From: Egicoccus sp. AB-alg2
Lineage (GTDB): Bacteria > Actinomycetota > Nitriliruptoria > Nitriliruptorales > Nitriliruptoraceae
Direction: 5' to 3'
NCBI RefSeq assembly: GCF_041821065.1
Contig: NZ_JBGUAX010000002.1
Span: forward strand, 248,001-312,000
DNA length: 64,000 nucleotides
Positions 24,080 through 32,738 of the stretch are shown here, one piece after another. The notes below the pieces were generated by a model. That model did no database searches, had not been told where the DNA came from, and worked only from the letters and a program-made list of their open reading frames with translations. A program made the translations under genes and the position numbers. The stretch's first letter is position 1; each line of letters begins with the position of its first letter.

Positions 24080-26665
24080 ATGGACGGCTCGTCCGCCATC
24101 ACGACGCCCACCGCGGCGCCACCGGCGCACCCCACGCTGGACGGTCTGGAGGAACGCTGGGTCCGCCGCTGGGACCAGCAGGGCATCTACGCGTTCGACC
24201 GCACGCGCCCGCGGGAAGCGGTGTTCTCCATCGACTCCCCGCCGCCGACGGTCAGTGGCGTGCTGCACGTCGGCCACTGCTTCTCCTACACCCACACCGA
24301 CCTGGTGGCCCGCTACCGCCGGATGCGCGGCGACGAGGTCTTCTATCCCATGGGGTGGGACGACAACGGCCTGAACACCGAACGGCGGGTGCAACTGCTG
24401 CGCGGCATCACCTGTGACCCGTCGCTGCCCTACGACCCCGATTTCGTCGCACCCGGTCCGACCGACGCGCCAGTCGCCTGCTCGCGCCGCAACTTCGTGG
24501 AGATCTGCGAGGAGGTCGCCGAGGAGCTCGAGGCGGACTACCGGCGGCTGTGGACGCGGCTGGGCCTGTCCGTCGACTGGGACCAGCACTACCGCACCAT
24601 GGGTCACCGTGCCCACCGCGTTTCGCAGTACGGGTTCGCCGAGCTGTACCGGGCCGGGCGCGCCTACCGGGCCGACGCGCCGACCCTGTGGGACGTGGAG
24701 TTCGGCACCGCGGTCGCCCAGGCCGAGGTCGAGGAGCGCGAGATCCCGGGTGCCCTCCATCGGCTGTGGTTCGACGCCGGTGACGGCACGGGCATCGAGG
24801 TGGACTCGACCCGACCGGAGCTGCTGGCCGCCTGCGTGGCCGTGGTCGTGCATCCGGACGACGACCGGTTCGCCGGCCGGCTGGGCACGACCGTGCGCAC
24901 GCCCGGTTACCGGGTCCCCGTGCCCGTCCTGGCGCACCCACTGGCCGATCCTGCCATGGGCACGGGGGCGGTGATGGTCTGCACCTTCGGTGACGCGACG
25001 GACGTCGTCTGGTGGCGCGAACTGGATCTGCCGACCCGGACGATCCTGGGCGCGGACGGCACCCTCCTCGACGTCGAGTGGGGCAGCGAACGCTGGCCGA
25101 GCGAGGACCCCGACCGGGCACACGAGCTGCACGCACGGCTCGTCGGCGCCACACCGGAGCAGGCCCGCGAGGTGCTCGCGACCGCGCTGGCTGCGACGCG
25201 TGAGCTGCGCGGCGAACCGCGCCCCACCACGCACCCCGTTCGGTTCTGGGAGAACGGGCGTCGGCCGCTGGAGATCCTGGTGACCCGCCAGTGGTTCGTC
25301 CGCACGCTCGACGAGCGCGACGTGTGGCGTCGCCGCGGTCGCGAGCTGCGGTGGCACCCGGCCGCGATGCGCCAGCGCTACGACAACTGGGTCGACGGCC
25401 TCAACGCGGACTGGAACGTCTCGCGGCAGCGCTACTTCGGGGTGCCCTTCCCGATCTGGTACCCGATCGACGCCGACGGCACGGTCCGCCACGACGAGCC
25501 GATCCTGGCCGCCGACGACCGGTTGCCGGTCGACCCGGCCACGGACCTGCCCGCGGGCTACCGCGCCGACCAGCGCGGCGCGCCGGGTGGCTTCGTCGCC
25601 GAATCCGACGTGATGGACACGTGGGCGACCTCGTCCCTGTCGCCCCAGATCGCCGGCGGCTGGCCCGACGATCCCGACCTGTTCGCGCGGGTGTTCCCGT
25701 TCGACCTGCGCCCCCAGGCACACGAGATCATCCGCACGTGGCTGTTCACCACGGTGGTCCGCGCTCACGCCCACCACGGCGTGCTGCCGTGGCGGCACGC
25801 CGCCATCTCCGGCTTCGTGGTCGATCCCGACCGCAAGAAGCTGTCCAAGTCGAAGGCCAACGCGCCGGACGAGCCGATGGCGCTGCTGGCCCGCTACGGC
25901 GCGGACGCCGTGCGCTACTGGGCCGCCGGCGCTCGGCTGGGCAACGACACCAGTCTGGACCACAACCGGCTGAAGATGGGTCGGCGGCTGGCCACCAAGC
26001 TGCTGAACGTCTCCCGCTTCGTGCACAGCGCCGTCACGCGCGCGGGCGGCCTCGTCGAGGCCCCCACCGTCGACGAGTCGCTCGACCGCGCCTGGCTGGC
26101 GCAGCTGGCCGCCGACGTCGACGACGCCACCCGGCACTTGGACGCACTCGAGCATGCCGCCGCGCTGCGCACGATCGAGGACGTGTTCTGGACTTTCTGC
26201 GACGACGTCGTGGAGCTGCTCAAGGGCCGGGCCTACGGCGACCTGGGCCCGGAGCGCGCCACCTCGGCGCACGCGACGCTGACGCGGTCGCTGTCCGTGC
26301 TCCAGCGGCTGCTGGCGCCCTACCTGCCGTTCGCGGCCGAGGAAGCCTGGTCGTGGTCCCGACCCGGGTCGGTCCACCGCGCGGCCTGGCCGACGGTCGA
26401 CGAGCTCCGGGTGGCCGGTGCGGCCGGGGGCGCGGCCGGCATCGACGCCGTCCGGCACGTGCTCGCGGACGTCCGCCGCCGCAAGTCGGACGCCTCGGTG
26501 CCGCTGCGGACACCGGTCACGACCCTCGCGATCGTCGCACCCGACGCCCAGCTGGACGTGCTGCGGGAGGCGGCCGACGACCTCGCGGCAGCCGCGCGGG
26601 CGTCCGACGTCGTCGTGAGCGCTGGCGAGCGGCTGGCCGTCGAGGTGGAGCTGGCACGGACGTGA
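24080..26665 (+). CDS. valS: valyl-tRNA synthetase
   Basis: An 861-residue class Ia aminoacyl-tRNA synthetase. The HIGH-type motif is HVGH at residues 63-66, and the KMSKS-type motif is KLSKS at about 587-591. An editing (CP1) domain lies between, with DSTRPELLAACVAVVVHP. The blocks SPPPTVSGVLHVGHC and MGWDDNGLNTERRVQ mark the short ValS type found in archaea and some bacteria, rather than the E. coli type. The C-terminus ends after the anticodon-binding domain with no long coiled-coil arm. It charges tRNA-Val and hydrolyses Thr-tRNA-Val. GAGGAG precedes the ATG. A valine leader peptide and hairpin upstream suggest control by tRNA-Val charging. Confidence 0.93.
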   Translation: MDGSSAITTPTAAPPAHPTLDGLEERWVRRWDQQGIYAFDRTRPREAVFSIDSPPPTVSGVLHVGHCFSYTHTDLVARYRRMRGDEVFYPMGWDDNGLNTERRVQLLRGITCDPSLPYDPDFVAPGPTDAPVACSRRNFVEICEEVAEELEADYRRLWTRLGLSVDWDQHYRTMGHRAHRVSQYGFAELYRAGRAYRADAPTLWDVEFGTAVAQAEVEEREIPGALHRLWFDAGDGTGIEVDSTRPELLAACVAVVVHPDDDRFAGRLGTTVRTPGYRVPVPVLAHPLADPAMGTGAVMVCTFGDATDVVWWRELDLPTRTILGADGTLLDVEWGSERWPSEDPDRAHELHARLVGATPEQAREVLATALAATRELRGEPRPTTHPVRFWENGRRPLEILVTRQWFVRTLDERDVWRRRGRELRWHPAAMRQRYDNWVDGLNADWNVSRQRYFGVPFPIWYPIDADGTVRHDEPILAADDRLPVDPATDLPAGYRADQRGAPGGFVAESDVMDTWATSSLSPQIAGGWPDDPDLFARVFPFDLRPQAHEIIRTWLFTTVVRAHAHHGVLPWRHAAISGFVVDPDRKKLSKSKANAPDEPMALLARYGADAVRYWAAGARLGNDTSLDHNRLKMGRRLATKLLNVSRFVHSAVTRAGGLVEAPTVDESLDRAWLAQLAADVDDATRHLDALEHAAALRTIEDVFWTFCDDVVELLKGRAYGDLGPERATSAHATLTRSLSVLQRLLAPYLPFAAEEAWSWSRPGSVHRAAWPTVDELRVAGAAGGAAGIDAVRHVLADVRRRKSDASVPLRTPVTTLAIVAPDAQLDVLREAADDLAAAARASDVVVSAGERLAVEVELART

Positions 26666-26734
26666 CCGACGGCGTCGTCGCGGGTTCGTCCTGCACGGGC
26701 CGATGGCGGGCCGGAGGGCGCCGCCGGCAGGCGT

Positions 26735-27049
26735 CTACCTCGACGTCGGCGGCGGTGCAGCGTGGCGCAGGATGCCGGCGACGACCCCACTGACGGCCGC
26801 GCCCAGCAGGAAGGCCACGGCCAGGACGCCGCCGCCCAGAGCGACCATCGCCTCGGTCGTGCCACCCCCCGTGAACACCACCAGCGAGGCCAGCAGGGCC
26901 ACGACCCCGGCGACGGTCGCGGCCACGCTGGCCCAGGCGAAGGGCCGCCAACGCCGGTCGGCCGGTAGCCGGCGCACGCCGACCACGAAGGCGGCGCCGG
27001 CGGGCCAGATCGCACCGGCCGCGCCGAGCAGCAGGAAGCCGTTGTCCAC
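26735..27049 (-). CDS. small membrane protein of unknown function
   Basis: A 104-residue protein with four hydrophobic segments: an N-terminal one (FLLLGAAGAIWPAGAAFVVG), two central ones (ATVAGVVALLASLVVF, VALGGGVLAVAFLLGAAVSG) and the start of a short tail. No family was recognised. GTG at 27049 was chosen because AGG lies five bases before it and the first helix begins right after. It follows the Ddl-like gene in the same direction by 32 bases, so it may be the third gene of that operon. Confidence 0.55.
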   Translation of the reverse strand: MDNGFLLLGAAGAIWPAGAAFVVGVRRLPADRRWRPFAWASVAATVAGVVALLASLVVFTGGGTTEAMVALGGGVLAVAFLLGAAVSGVVAGILRHAAPPPTSR

Positions 27050-27081
27050 GTCGGACCTGCGGGTCGGGCCGGTGACGGGGA

Positions 27082-28191
27082 CTACACCCGGTTCCCGAGG
27101 GCGCGCAGCAAAAGGTGCTCGCACAGTTCGGCGTGCGCGAGGCCGGCGGCTCGCGCCGAGATCGCGAAGCCGCTGGTGGGGGTGATCCCGGGCAGCGGGT
27201 TGACCTCGAGGAACTGGAAGCGACCGTCGGGACCCAGGCGGAAGTCGGACCGTGACGAGGTGTCACCGATCCCGAGGCATCGGTGGACCTCACCGGCCAG
27301 CCGCTGGATCTCGGCCGTCTGCTGCGGCGTCAGGTCGGCCGGCGCCTGCTTGCGGGACGCCCCAGGCGCGTACTTGGCCTCGTAGTCGTACAGACCGCGG
27401 TCGGTCACGAGTTCGACGGCGGCGAGGACCCGATCGCCCAGCGTCCCGACCGTGAGGTCCCGGCCTGGGACGTACTCCTCGACGAGCGCGTCCTCGCCGG
27501 CGGCGCCCGCTCGCGCCACGGCCGCGGGGAGCTCGCCGGCGTCCGTGACGTACGAGAGCCCGATGGTCGAACCACCGCGCACGGGCTTGACGATCCACGG
27601 CGGCGACAGCGCGAGCGCGGCCAGGTCGGACGACTCCCGGCCGCGGCGGACCCGGTGCCAGGCCGGTGTGCTGATGCCGTGGTCGACCAGCACGCGCTTG
27701 GTGGCCTCCTTGTCGAAGGTCAGCGCGCACACCTCGGCGCTCGGTCCGGTGTAGCGGATCCCGTGCGCGTCCAGTAGGCGCTGCGTCGCGCCCGCCTCGC
27801 CCTCGTCGCCGTAGACGGTCAGGAAGACCACGTCGGCGGCGGCCAGGAGCGGGAGCAGTTCCGGCGCGAGCACCCCGCCGTCCTGCCTGGCACGCAGGAC
27901 CGCCAGCATCTCCGGATCGGGCGGTGCGCCGTGTCCGTCGCCGACCGGCGGGGTGGCGAGATCGGGGCCATCGGGGTCGCTGTGGAAGGCCCCGTCGACA
28001 CGCCCGTCCCACCCGTCGGGCACCGCGGCGGAGTCGACTCCGGCCACCCGGTGCCCACGCGCTCGCAGGGCGCGTACGACGGCGACGCCACATGCCAGCG
28101 AGACGTGCCGCTCGCTGTTGGCACCACCCATCAGCACCGCCACGCGCAGCCGGCTCGCACTCGAAGCCGGGGCCACCCCGGGCGTGCTCAT
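27082..28191 (-). CDS. D-alanine--D-alanine ligase-like ATP-grasp enzyme
   Basis: A 369-residue ATP-grasp ligase. The N-terminus has the Ddl-type loop LMGGANSERHVSLACG. The central part has WIVKPVRGGSTIGLSYV (ATP-binding lysine and glycine loop) and LVEEYVPGRDLTVG. The C-terminus has FQFLEVNPLPGITPTSGF with the Mg2+-binding Glu/Asn. Housekeeping Ddl usually reads ExNTxPGMT; here NPLPGIT. The ATG overlaps the stop of the PLP-fold gene by four bases, so the two proteins are made together. This, plus the motif changes, suggests a dedicated D-Ala- or amino-acid-ligating role rather than the cell-wall Ddl. A housekeeping role cannot be excluded. Confidence 0.82.
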   Translation of the reverse strand: MSTPGVAPASSASRLRVAVLMGGANSERHVSLACGVAVVRALRARGHRVAGVDSAAVPDGWDGRVDGAFHSDPDGPDLATPPVGDGHGAPPDPEMLAVLRARQDGGVLAPELLPLLAAADVVFLTVYGDEGEAGATQRLLDAHGIRYTGPSAEVCALTFDKEATKRVLVDHGISTPAWHRVRRGRESSDLAALALSPPWIVKPVRGGSTIGLSYVTDAGELPAAVARAGAAGEDALVEEYVPGRDLTVGTLGDRVLAAVELVTDRGLYDYEAKYAPGASRKQAPADLTPQQTAEIQRLAGEVHRCLGIGDTSSRSDFRLGPDGRFQFLEVNPLPGITPTSGFAISARAAGLAHAELCEHLLLRALGNRV

Positions 28192-30383
28192 CGGCGCTCC
28201 GTCCACTGGTCGACTCCGTGTTCGAGAAGAAGGCGGAGTTTGTCGAGCCCGGCCCGCAGGTCTGCCACCTCGGCCCGCAGGCGGCTCGCCAGGTCGGGGC
28301 CGCGCAACCGGTCGCGCACCACGCGACACACGGTCGGGGCGCCGATCGCCAACCGCAGGGCCGCGCCGCCGTGCCCTCGCGGGCCGAGCGCGACGGGTTG
28401 GCCGAACTCGAAGCGTCGGCCCAGGGTGGCACGCGCGGCGGCTGCGACGCCTGGCGGGGCCTGTGCGGCGAGGTCCGTCCGCAGCAGCCGGTCGACGGTC
28501 CGCAGCGCCGTGAGCTCCAGTGGCTCCCCGTCGGCCAAGACGCGGAAGGTGAAGATGCTCGGTGCCTCCTCCAACGGCACCGGCCGCGCCGCTCCCGCGC
28601 CGGCGCCGGACGGCACGCTGGCCGCGACCGCGGGCGGGGTGTCGAGCGGCTCGGCAACAGGGCTGCGGTCGAGGGCGGCGCACGCGGCGTCGGTCAGGTG
28701 TGCCAGGACGCGCCGACGCAGGTCGACCGGGAGTCGAAGGTAGACGTCGGCCTGCGCCAGCGCGGCCGACCAGCGCAGCAGCAGCCCGGGGTTGGGTGCC
28801 GGCGACGCGACCCGACGAAGCGCACGCAGCGCCGGCGGGACGGCGCCGCGGTCGAGATAGACACCGACGCCCTCCGGCCAGGGCCGGGCCCGCACCCGGT
28901 CGATCAGCGACGGCGGGATCAGCAGCGCGCCGGAGAACGGCGGACCGGCCAGGAACTTCGAGCCCGTCACGACGACCTGGCGACCGGCCGCGAGATGCGT
29001 GCCGACCGTGGCCGCACCGACCCGCAGCTGCGCCGCGTCGATGACGACGTCGAGCCGGTCGCCGTGCGCGGCTTCCCAGCTCCGGAGCGCCGCTGGCCTG
29101 GGCAGGCGGACGCCGGTCTTGCTGCCTTCGACCACGTGGAGGACCGCCTGCCGACCGTCGGCGACGATGGCCGCCAGATGCGTGGCGATCTCCGCCTCGA
29201 TCGCGTCGGCGTCGCGCAGCCGCCCGTCCTCGTCACGCACCTCGACCGCCACGCTGCGGACGTCGGCCGGCATGCCCGGCAGCAGCTTGCCGGTGCACAG
29301 CCGGCCGCCCTGCGGGGTCCGATCGGTGAAGGCGCGGCCGGTCGCGGCCAGTTCCGTGCCGCTGCCCAGCTCGAGCGGTGCGACGAGGACGGTCGTCGTC
29401 GCCCGGCCGGCGCTGGCCGCGACGGTCAACGCCAGCGTCTCTGCGTCGGTCCCGGACGGCGTCGGGACCACCGTCGTCCCTCGGGGTCGGCCGCGGCCGG
29501 CCAGCGTTCGTGCCAGGGCGTCGCGGAGGGCCGTCCACTCCCGGTCGAGCGTGGTCTCGAGACCATGGCACAGCGCCCGCGCGACCAATCGCCGCCGACG
29601 AGCGTCGGCGGCGGCGAAACCGGCCATGGACGACGACGATGCCGTGCACGAGGAGAACGAGACCACCTCCGGCCGTGGCAGCGGCGAGACCCCGTAGCGG
29701 TTCTCGACGCTCGTCCAGTCGACGACCACCCGGTCGTCCCCGCCGGAGCCCAACAGCACGGCCGTGGGCAGCGCCACGGGCAGCACGTCCGAGGCACGAC
29801 GTGCCGCCGCGTCGAGGGTGGCGGCGTCCAGGCCGGCGATCCGAGAGGCGCCGTCCTCCCGGTCCCGGAGCGCGTGCAGGACGTCGGCCGCGACCGCGCG
29901 GGCGTCGTCGGGACCGATCCCGGGCACGGCATCCGCGAGGGCGTGCAGTGACCGGCGGGCGGCGGCGGAGGTCGCCGGCAGCGGCGCGTCGGCGTGCCCC
30001 CGGACGAGGTCGGTGTACACGACGGCCGCGGCGTGGGCGAGGATGCGACCGGCCAGTTCACAGACACCATCGGTGACCCCGGCCGAGGATTCGAGCCACG
30101 ACCGTTCGAGCGCCTCACGGACGACCAGCGCGGCCAGCGCCGGTTCGCGCGCGAGCTCAGGCCGCAGGAGCACGTCGTCACCGTCGACGAGACACGGCTC
30201 GCTCTGGCCGGCGTGCGCCCGGAGGACGCGACCGCGAAGCAGGGGGCCGAGGTCTGGGCAGGCCCCCAGCGCCTCGAACGGCCGGCTCACCGGCGCACCA
30301 CGGCCGCCGCCGGTGCCGATCCCCTCGGCCACCTCCCACCAGAACGCGCGCGCATCCACCCCCCGCTGGACCGACGTCGCCAC
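28188..30383 (-). CDS. aminotransferase class V-like PLP protein with extra N-terminal region
   Basis: A 731-residue protein with a class V-like PLP fold from about residue 240 to 560. VVIDAAQLRVG carries the Asp that contacts the PLP ring nitrogen, and VVTGSKFLAGPPFSGALL carries the likely PLP lysine. GTTVVPTPSGTDAETLAL resembles the cofactor phosphate-binding loop. Residues 1 to about 230, and about 150 at the C-terminus, match nothing I recognise. The GTG start lies just after a TAGCGT box, so it may be near-leaderless; other GTG codons downstream are possible. Its stop overlaps the ATG of the Ddl-like ligase. It may feed an amino acid or amine to that ligase, but this is inference. Confidence 0.65.
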   Translation of the reverse strand: MATSVQRGVDARAFWWEVAEGIGTGGGRGAPVSRPFEALGACPDLGPLLRGRVLRAHAGQSEPCLVDGDDVLLRPELAREPALAALVVREALERSWLESSAGVTDGVCELAGRILAHAAAVVYTDLVRGHADAPLPATSAAARRSLHALADAVPGIGPDDARAVAADVLHALRDREDGASRIAGLDAATLDAAARRASDVLPVALPTAVLLGSGGDDRVVVDWTSVENRYGVSPLPRPEVVSFSSCTASSSSMAGFAAADARRRRLVARALCHGLETTLDREWTALRDALARTLAGRGRPRGTTVVPTPSGTDAETLALTVAASAGRATTTVLVAPLELGSGTELAATGRAFTDRTPQGGRLCTGKLLPGMPADVRSVAVEVRDEDGRLRDADAIEAEIATHLAAIVADGRQAVLHVVEGSKTGVRLPRPAALRSWEAAHGDRLDVVIDAAQLRVGAATVGTHLAAGRQVVVTGSKFLAGPPFSGALLIPPSLIDRVRARPWPEGVGVYLDRGAVPPALRALRRVASPAPNPGLLLRWSAALAQADVYLRLPVDLRRRVLAHLTDAACAALDRSPVAEPLDTPPAVAASVPSGAGAGAARPVPLEEAPSIFTFRVLADGEPLELTALRTVDRLLRTDLAAQAPPGVAAAARATLGRRFEFGQPVALGPRGHGGAALRLAIGAPTVCRVVRDRLRGPDLASRLRAEVADLRAGLDKLRLLLEHGVDQWTERR

Positions 30384-30484
30384 CCGTCGCAGGAAACGCT
30401 ATCGAGCGGCCCGTCCGCGGGAGGCTCGATGGCGCAGAGTGCTCGAAAGGTCGCCGGCCGGCACCGCGTTGCGACGGACGCACG

Positions 30485-31420
30485 TCACCGGCTGGCGGGA
30501 TGCAACACCCCGGTCAGGCGCTCCGTGAGCTCGAACAACGCCCCCGCCACCTCGCCGTCCTGGGCCGCCCGACTCGGGCTCGCCGGTGCGGGCGCACCCC
30601 GCACGCCGGAGCTGGGTCCCCAGTAGCTGCCGCGGGGCACGTCCGGTGCGGTTGCCGCGTACAGCTGCGGGAGTGCGCCCGTGCGCGCCGGCTGGGCGAA
30701 CAGCGTGTTCGCCGTGGCACTGAAGGTGCGGTTGACCAGGCCGGACAGGCCCCCCTGCAGCGCCGGCCCCTTCGTCTGCAACTCCGTGCGGGCGTAGCCG
30801 GGATGGGCGGCGGCGACCACGACGTCACGGTCCGTCGCATCGAGCCGGCGCTGCAGCTCGCGCACGTACAGCAGGTTCGCGAGTTTGGTCTGCCCGTAGG
30901 CCAGCCACCGCTGGTAGCGGCGACGTTCGAAGTGCGGGTCGTCGAGGTCGATCCGGCCGATGCGGTGCATCTCCGACGACACGACGACGACGCGGGGATC
31001 GACCGCGGCCTCCATCGACGGCAGCAGCTGGGCGATCAGCGCGGCGTGGCCGAGATGGTTGACGGCGAGCTGCAGCTCGAAGCCGTCGACCGTGCGCCGC
31101 AACGGTGTCGCCATCAGCCCGGCGTTGGCGATCACGACGTCCAGGACCGGGTACCGGTCACGCACCATCGTCGCTGCGGCCCGGACACTGGCCAGCTCCG
31201 CGAGGTCGAGCGGCACGTGGTCGAGGCGGGCACTCGGGACCGCCCGCCGGATCCGCTCCGCCGCGGCGACGGTCTTGGCCTCGTCGCGCGTGGCCATGAC
31301 GACCGTGGCACCGGCCGCCGCCAGCGCCCGGGCGTTCTCCAGGCCGAGGCCAGCGGACGCCCCCGTCACCACGAACGTGCGCCCGTCCTGCCGTGGCACG
31401 TCGTGTTCGTCCCAGCGCAC
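30485..31420 (-). CDS. SDR-family oxidoreductase (retinol-dehydrogenase-like)
   Basis: A 311-residue short-chain dehydrogenase of the long form. It has VVTGASAGLGLENARALAAAGA as coenzyme-binding block, VIANAGL, the NHLGHAAL block, VVVSSEMH with the catalytic serine, and YGQTKLANLLYV with Tyr-xxx-Lys. The YxxxKLAN pattern and the tail length fit retinol dehydrogenase / protochlorophyllide reductase-like enzymes, which reduce or oxidise bulky hydrophobic alcohols. The actual substrate is unknown. GTG at 31420 was chosen since GAGGAG lies six bases before it. It is 101 bases upstream of the PLP gene on the same strand. Confidence 0.9.
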   Translation of the reverse strand: MRWDEHDVPRQDGRTFVVTGASAGLGLENARALAAAGATVVMATRDEAKTVAAAERIRRAVPSARLDHVPLDLAELASVRAAATMVRDRYPVLDVVIANAGLMATPLRRTVDGFELQLAVNHLGHAALIAQLLPSMEAAVDPRVVVVSSEMHRIGRIDLDDPHFERRRYQRWLAYGQTKLANLLYVRELQRRLDATDRDVVVAAAHPGYARTELQTKGPALQGGLSGLVNRTFSATANTLFAQPARTGALPQLYAATAPDVPRGSYWGPSSGVRGAPAPASPSRAAQDGEVAGALFELTERLTGVLHPASR

Positions 31421-31520
31421 CGGCACTCCTCGCCGTCGTCGGCCGGCAGCCGAGCACGGCCGGCACCCACTGGCATTCGGAGGGGCCGGTCGTCCGGACG
31501 TGCCGCCCGCGTCGGGCCCC

Positions 31521-31549
31521 GTCGACCAGGTCCGGGTGGTGCCTACGCT
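31521..31549 (+). promoter_or_regulatory. promoter of the Smr gene
   Basis: GTCGAC (31521-31526), a 17-base spacer and TACGCT (31544-31549). It stands 37 bases before the Smr ATG. The -10 form matches that of several other genes in the window; the -35 is only approximate. Confidence 0.45.
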
Positions 31550-31585
31550 GGCGAACGCCGACGCCGCCAGCGAGCTGGGGTTCCG

Positions 31586-31858
31586 ATGTCCTCGCGCAAG
31601 CTGACCCTCGACCTGCATCCGATCTTCGACCGGGGCCGGGAGATCGACGCCGCCTTGGCGCAGGCGATGGACGAGGCCGAGGCGCGCAAGGCCAAGCAGC
31701 TCGAGATCATCTGCGGCAAGGGTTCGGGCGCGCTGAAGAAGCGGGTGCTGCGCTTCCTGGACCAGAAGCACGTCCGCCGGCGCTACCACCGCGTCGACAA
31801 GGACCCGGGCAACTCCGGCCACCTGTACGTGCACTTTCGCTGGTCACGCGGCCAGTGA
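31586..31858 (+). CDS. Smr-domain protein
   Basis: A 90-residue stand-alone Smr domain (the C-terminal domain of MutS2). LTLDLHPIF holds the LDLH motif near residues 8-11, and IICGKGSGALKKRV holds the GxGxG-type loop (usually HGxGxG, here with Cys replacing His) near residue 45. Smr domains have nicking or RNA-cleaving endonuclease activity in some proteins; in others they only bind nucleic acid. The histidine loss in the loop makes activity uncertain. ATG follows GAGCTGGGG. It is first of a pair with the fructosamine-kinase relative. Confidence 0.88.
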   Translation: MSSRKLTLDLHPIFDRGREIDAALAQAMDEAEARKAKQLEIICGKGSGALKKRVLRFLDQKHVRRRYHRVDKDPGNSGHLYVHFRWSRGQ

Positions 31859-31919
31859 GCCGCGCGCAGGCGGGCCTCCCCGCCCCCACGCCAACGCACC
31901 AGCCTGCCGGAGCCACCAC

Positions 31920-32717
31920 GTGAACGCGCCACCGCAACTGCCCGACGACCTTCCCGCGATCCGTCACGCCACGCCGCTCGGTGGCGGGGACACGGCCCGG
32001 GCCTGGCGCGCCCAACTCGCCGACGGCCACCACGTCGTGGTCAAGGCCACGCCCTACGACGCGGGCCTGGAGGCCGAAGGGCTGCGGGTCCTGGCCGAGG
32101 CCGGCGGCCCGGTGCCAGCGGTGCTGGGTGTCGCGCAGCACGTCCTGGTCATGGAGCACGTCGCCGGGCCGGCGGACTGGGAGCGGCTGGGCGCGGCGCT
32201 GGCCCACGTGCACGGCCACCACGGCGAGGGTTTCGGCTGGTACCGCGACAACGTGATCGGCCCCCTCCCCCAGCGAAACGGCTGGCGGGACTCGTCCGGC
32301 GCGTTCGTGGTGGAACGCCGAATCCGTCCGTACCTCGACGACCTTCCGCACGAGGTCGCCCGGCGACTGGCCGCCGCCTGCGACGGTCCGCTGCCGGACC
32401 TGCTCGACGCGCACGCCCCCGCCCCGAGCCTCGTCCACGGCGATCTCTGGACCGGCAACGTCGTCGACGGTCGTTGGCTGGTCGACCCGGCCGTGCACCA
32501 CGCCGACCGGGAGACCGACCTCGCCATGCTGACCCTGTTCGGCGCGCCGCCGCCGGCCTTCTGGAGCGGCTACGAGGCGGTGGCGCCGCTCCCGGACGGC
32601 TGGCGCCGGCGACGTCCGGCCCTGCAACTTCCGCCGCTGCTCGTCCACGTGCGTCTGTTCGGCCACGGCTTCGTCCCGAGCGTCGTTCGGGCGCTCGACG
32701 CCGCCGGCCTGCCCTGA
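31920..32717 (+). CDS. fructosamine kinase family protein
   Basis: A 265-residue protein-kinase-fold enzyme. VVVKATPYDAGLEAEGLRVL supplies the ATP-binding lysine and its glutamate partner. LVHGDLWTGNV is the catalytic loop with Asp. LVDPAVHHADRETDLAM holds the metal-binding DPA motif typical of fructosamine-3-kinases (FN3K). These enzymes phosphorylate ketosamines on glycated proteins or small molecules so that they decompose, a deglycation repair step. GTG start lies 61 bases after the Smr gene. Other aminoglycoside-kinase-like functions are possible, but the DPAxHxAxRExDLA pattern is specific. Confidence 0.9.
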   Translation: MNAPPQLPDDLPAIRHATPLGGGDTARAWRAQLADGHHVVVKATPYDAGLEAEGLRVLAEAGGPVPAVLGVAQHVLVMEHVAGPADWERLGAALAHVHGHHGEGFGWYRDNVIGPLPQRNGWRDSSGAFVVERRIRPYLDDLPHEVARRLAAACDGPLPDLLDAHAPAPSLVHGDLWTGNVVDGRWLVDPAVHHADRETDLAMLTLFGAPPPAFWSGYEAVAPLPDGWRRRRPALQLPPLLVHVRLFGHGFVPSVVRALDAAGLP

Positions 32718-32738
32718 CCCGGCGCGGCGGCCTGGCGG

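Noticed and set aside
22583-26458. A 1291-codon open frame on the minus strand extending metZ across the whole of valS
   Set aside because: It is an antisense shadow of valS caused by high GC. The part beyond 23797 has no domain, and metZ has its own GTG with a good ribosome-binding site.
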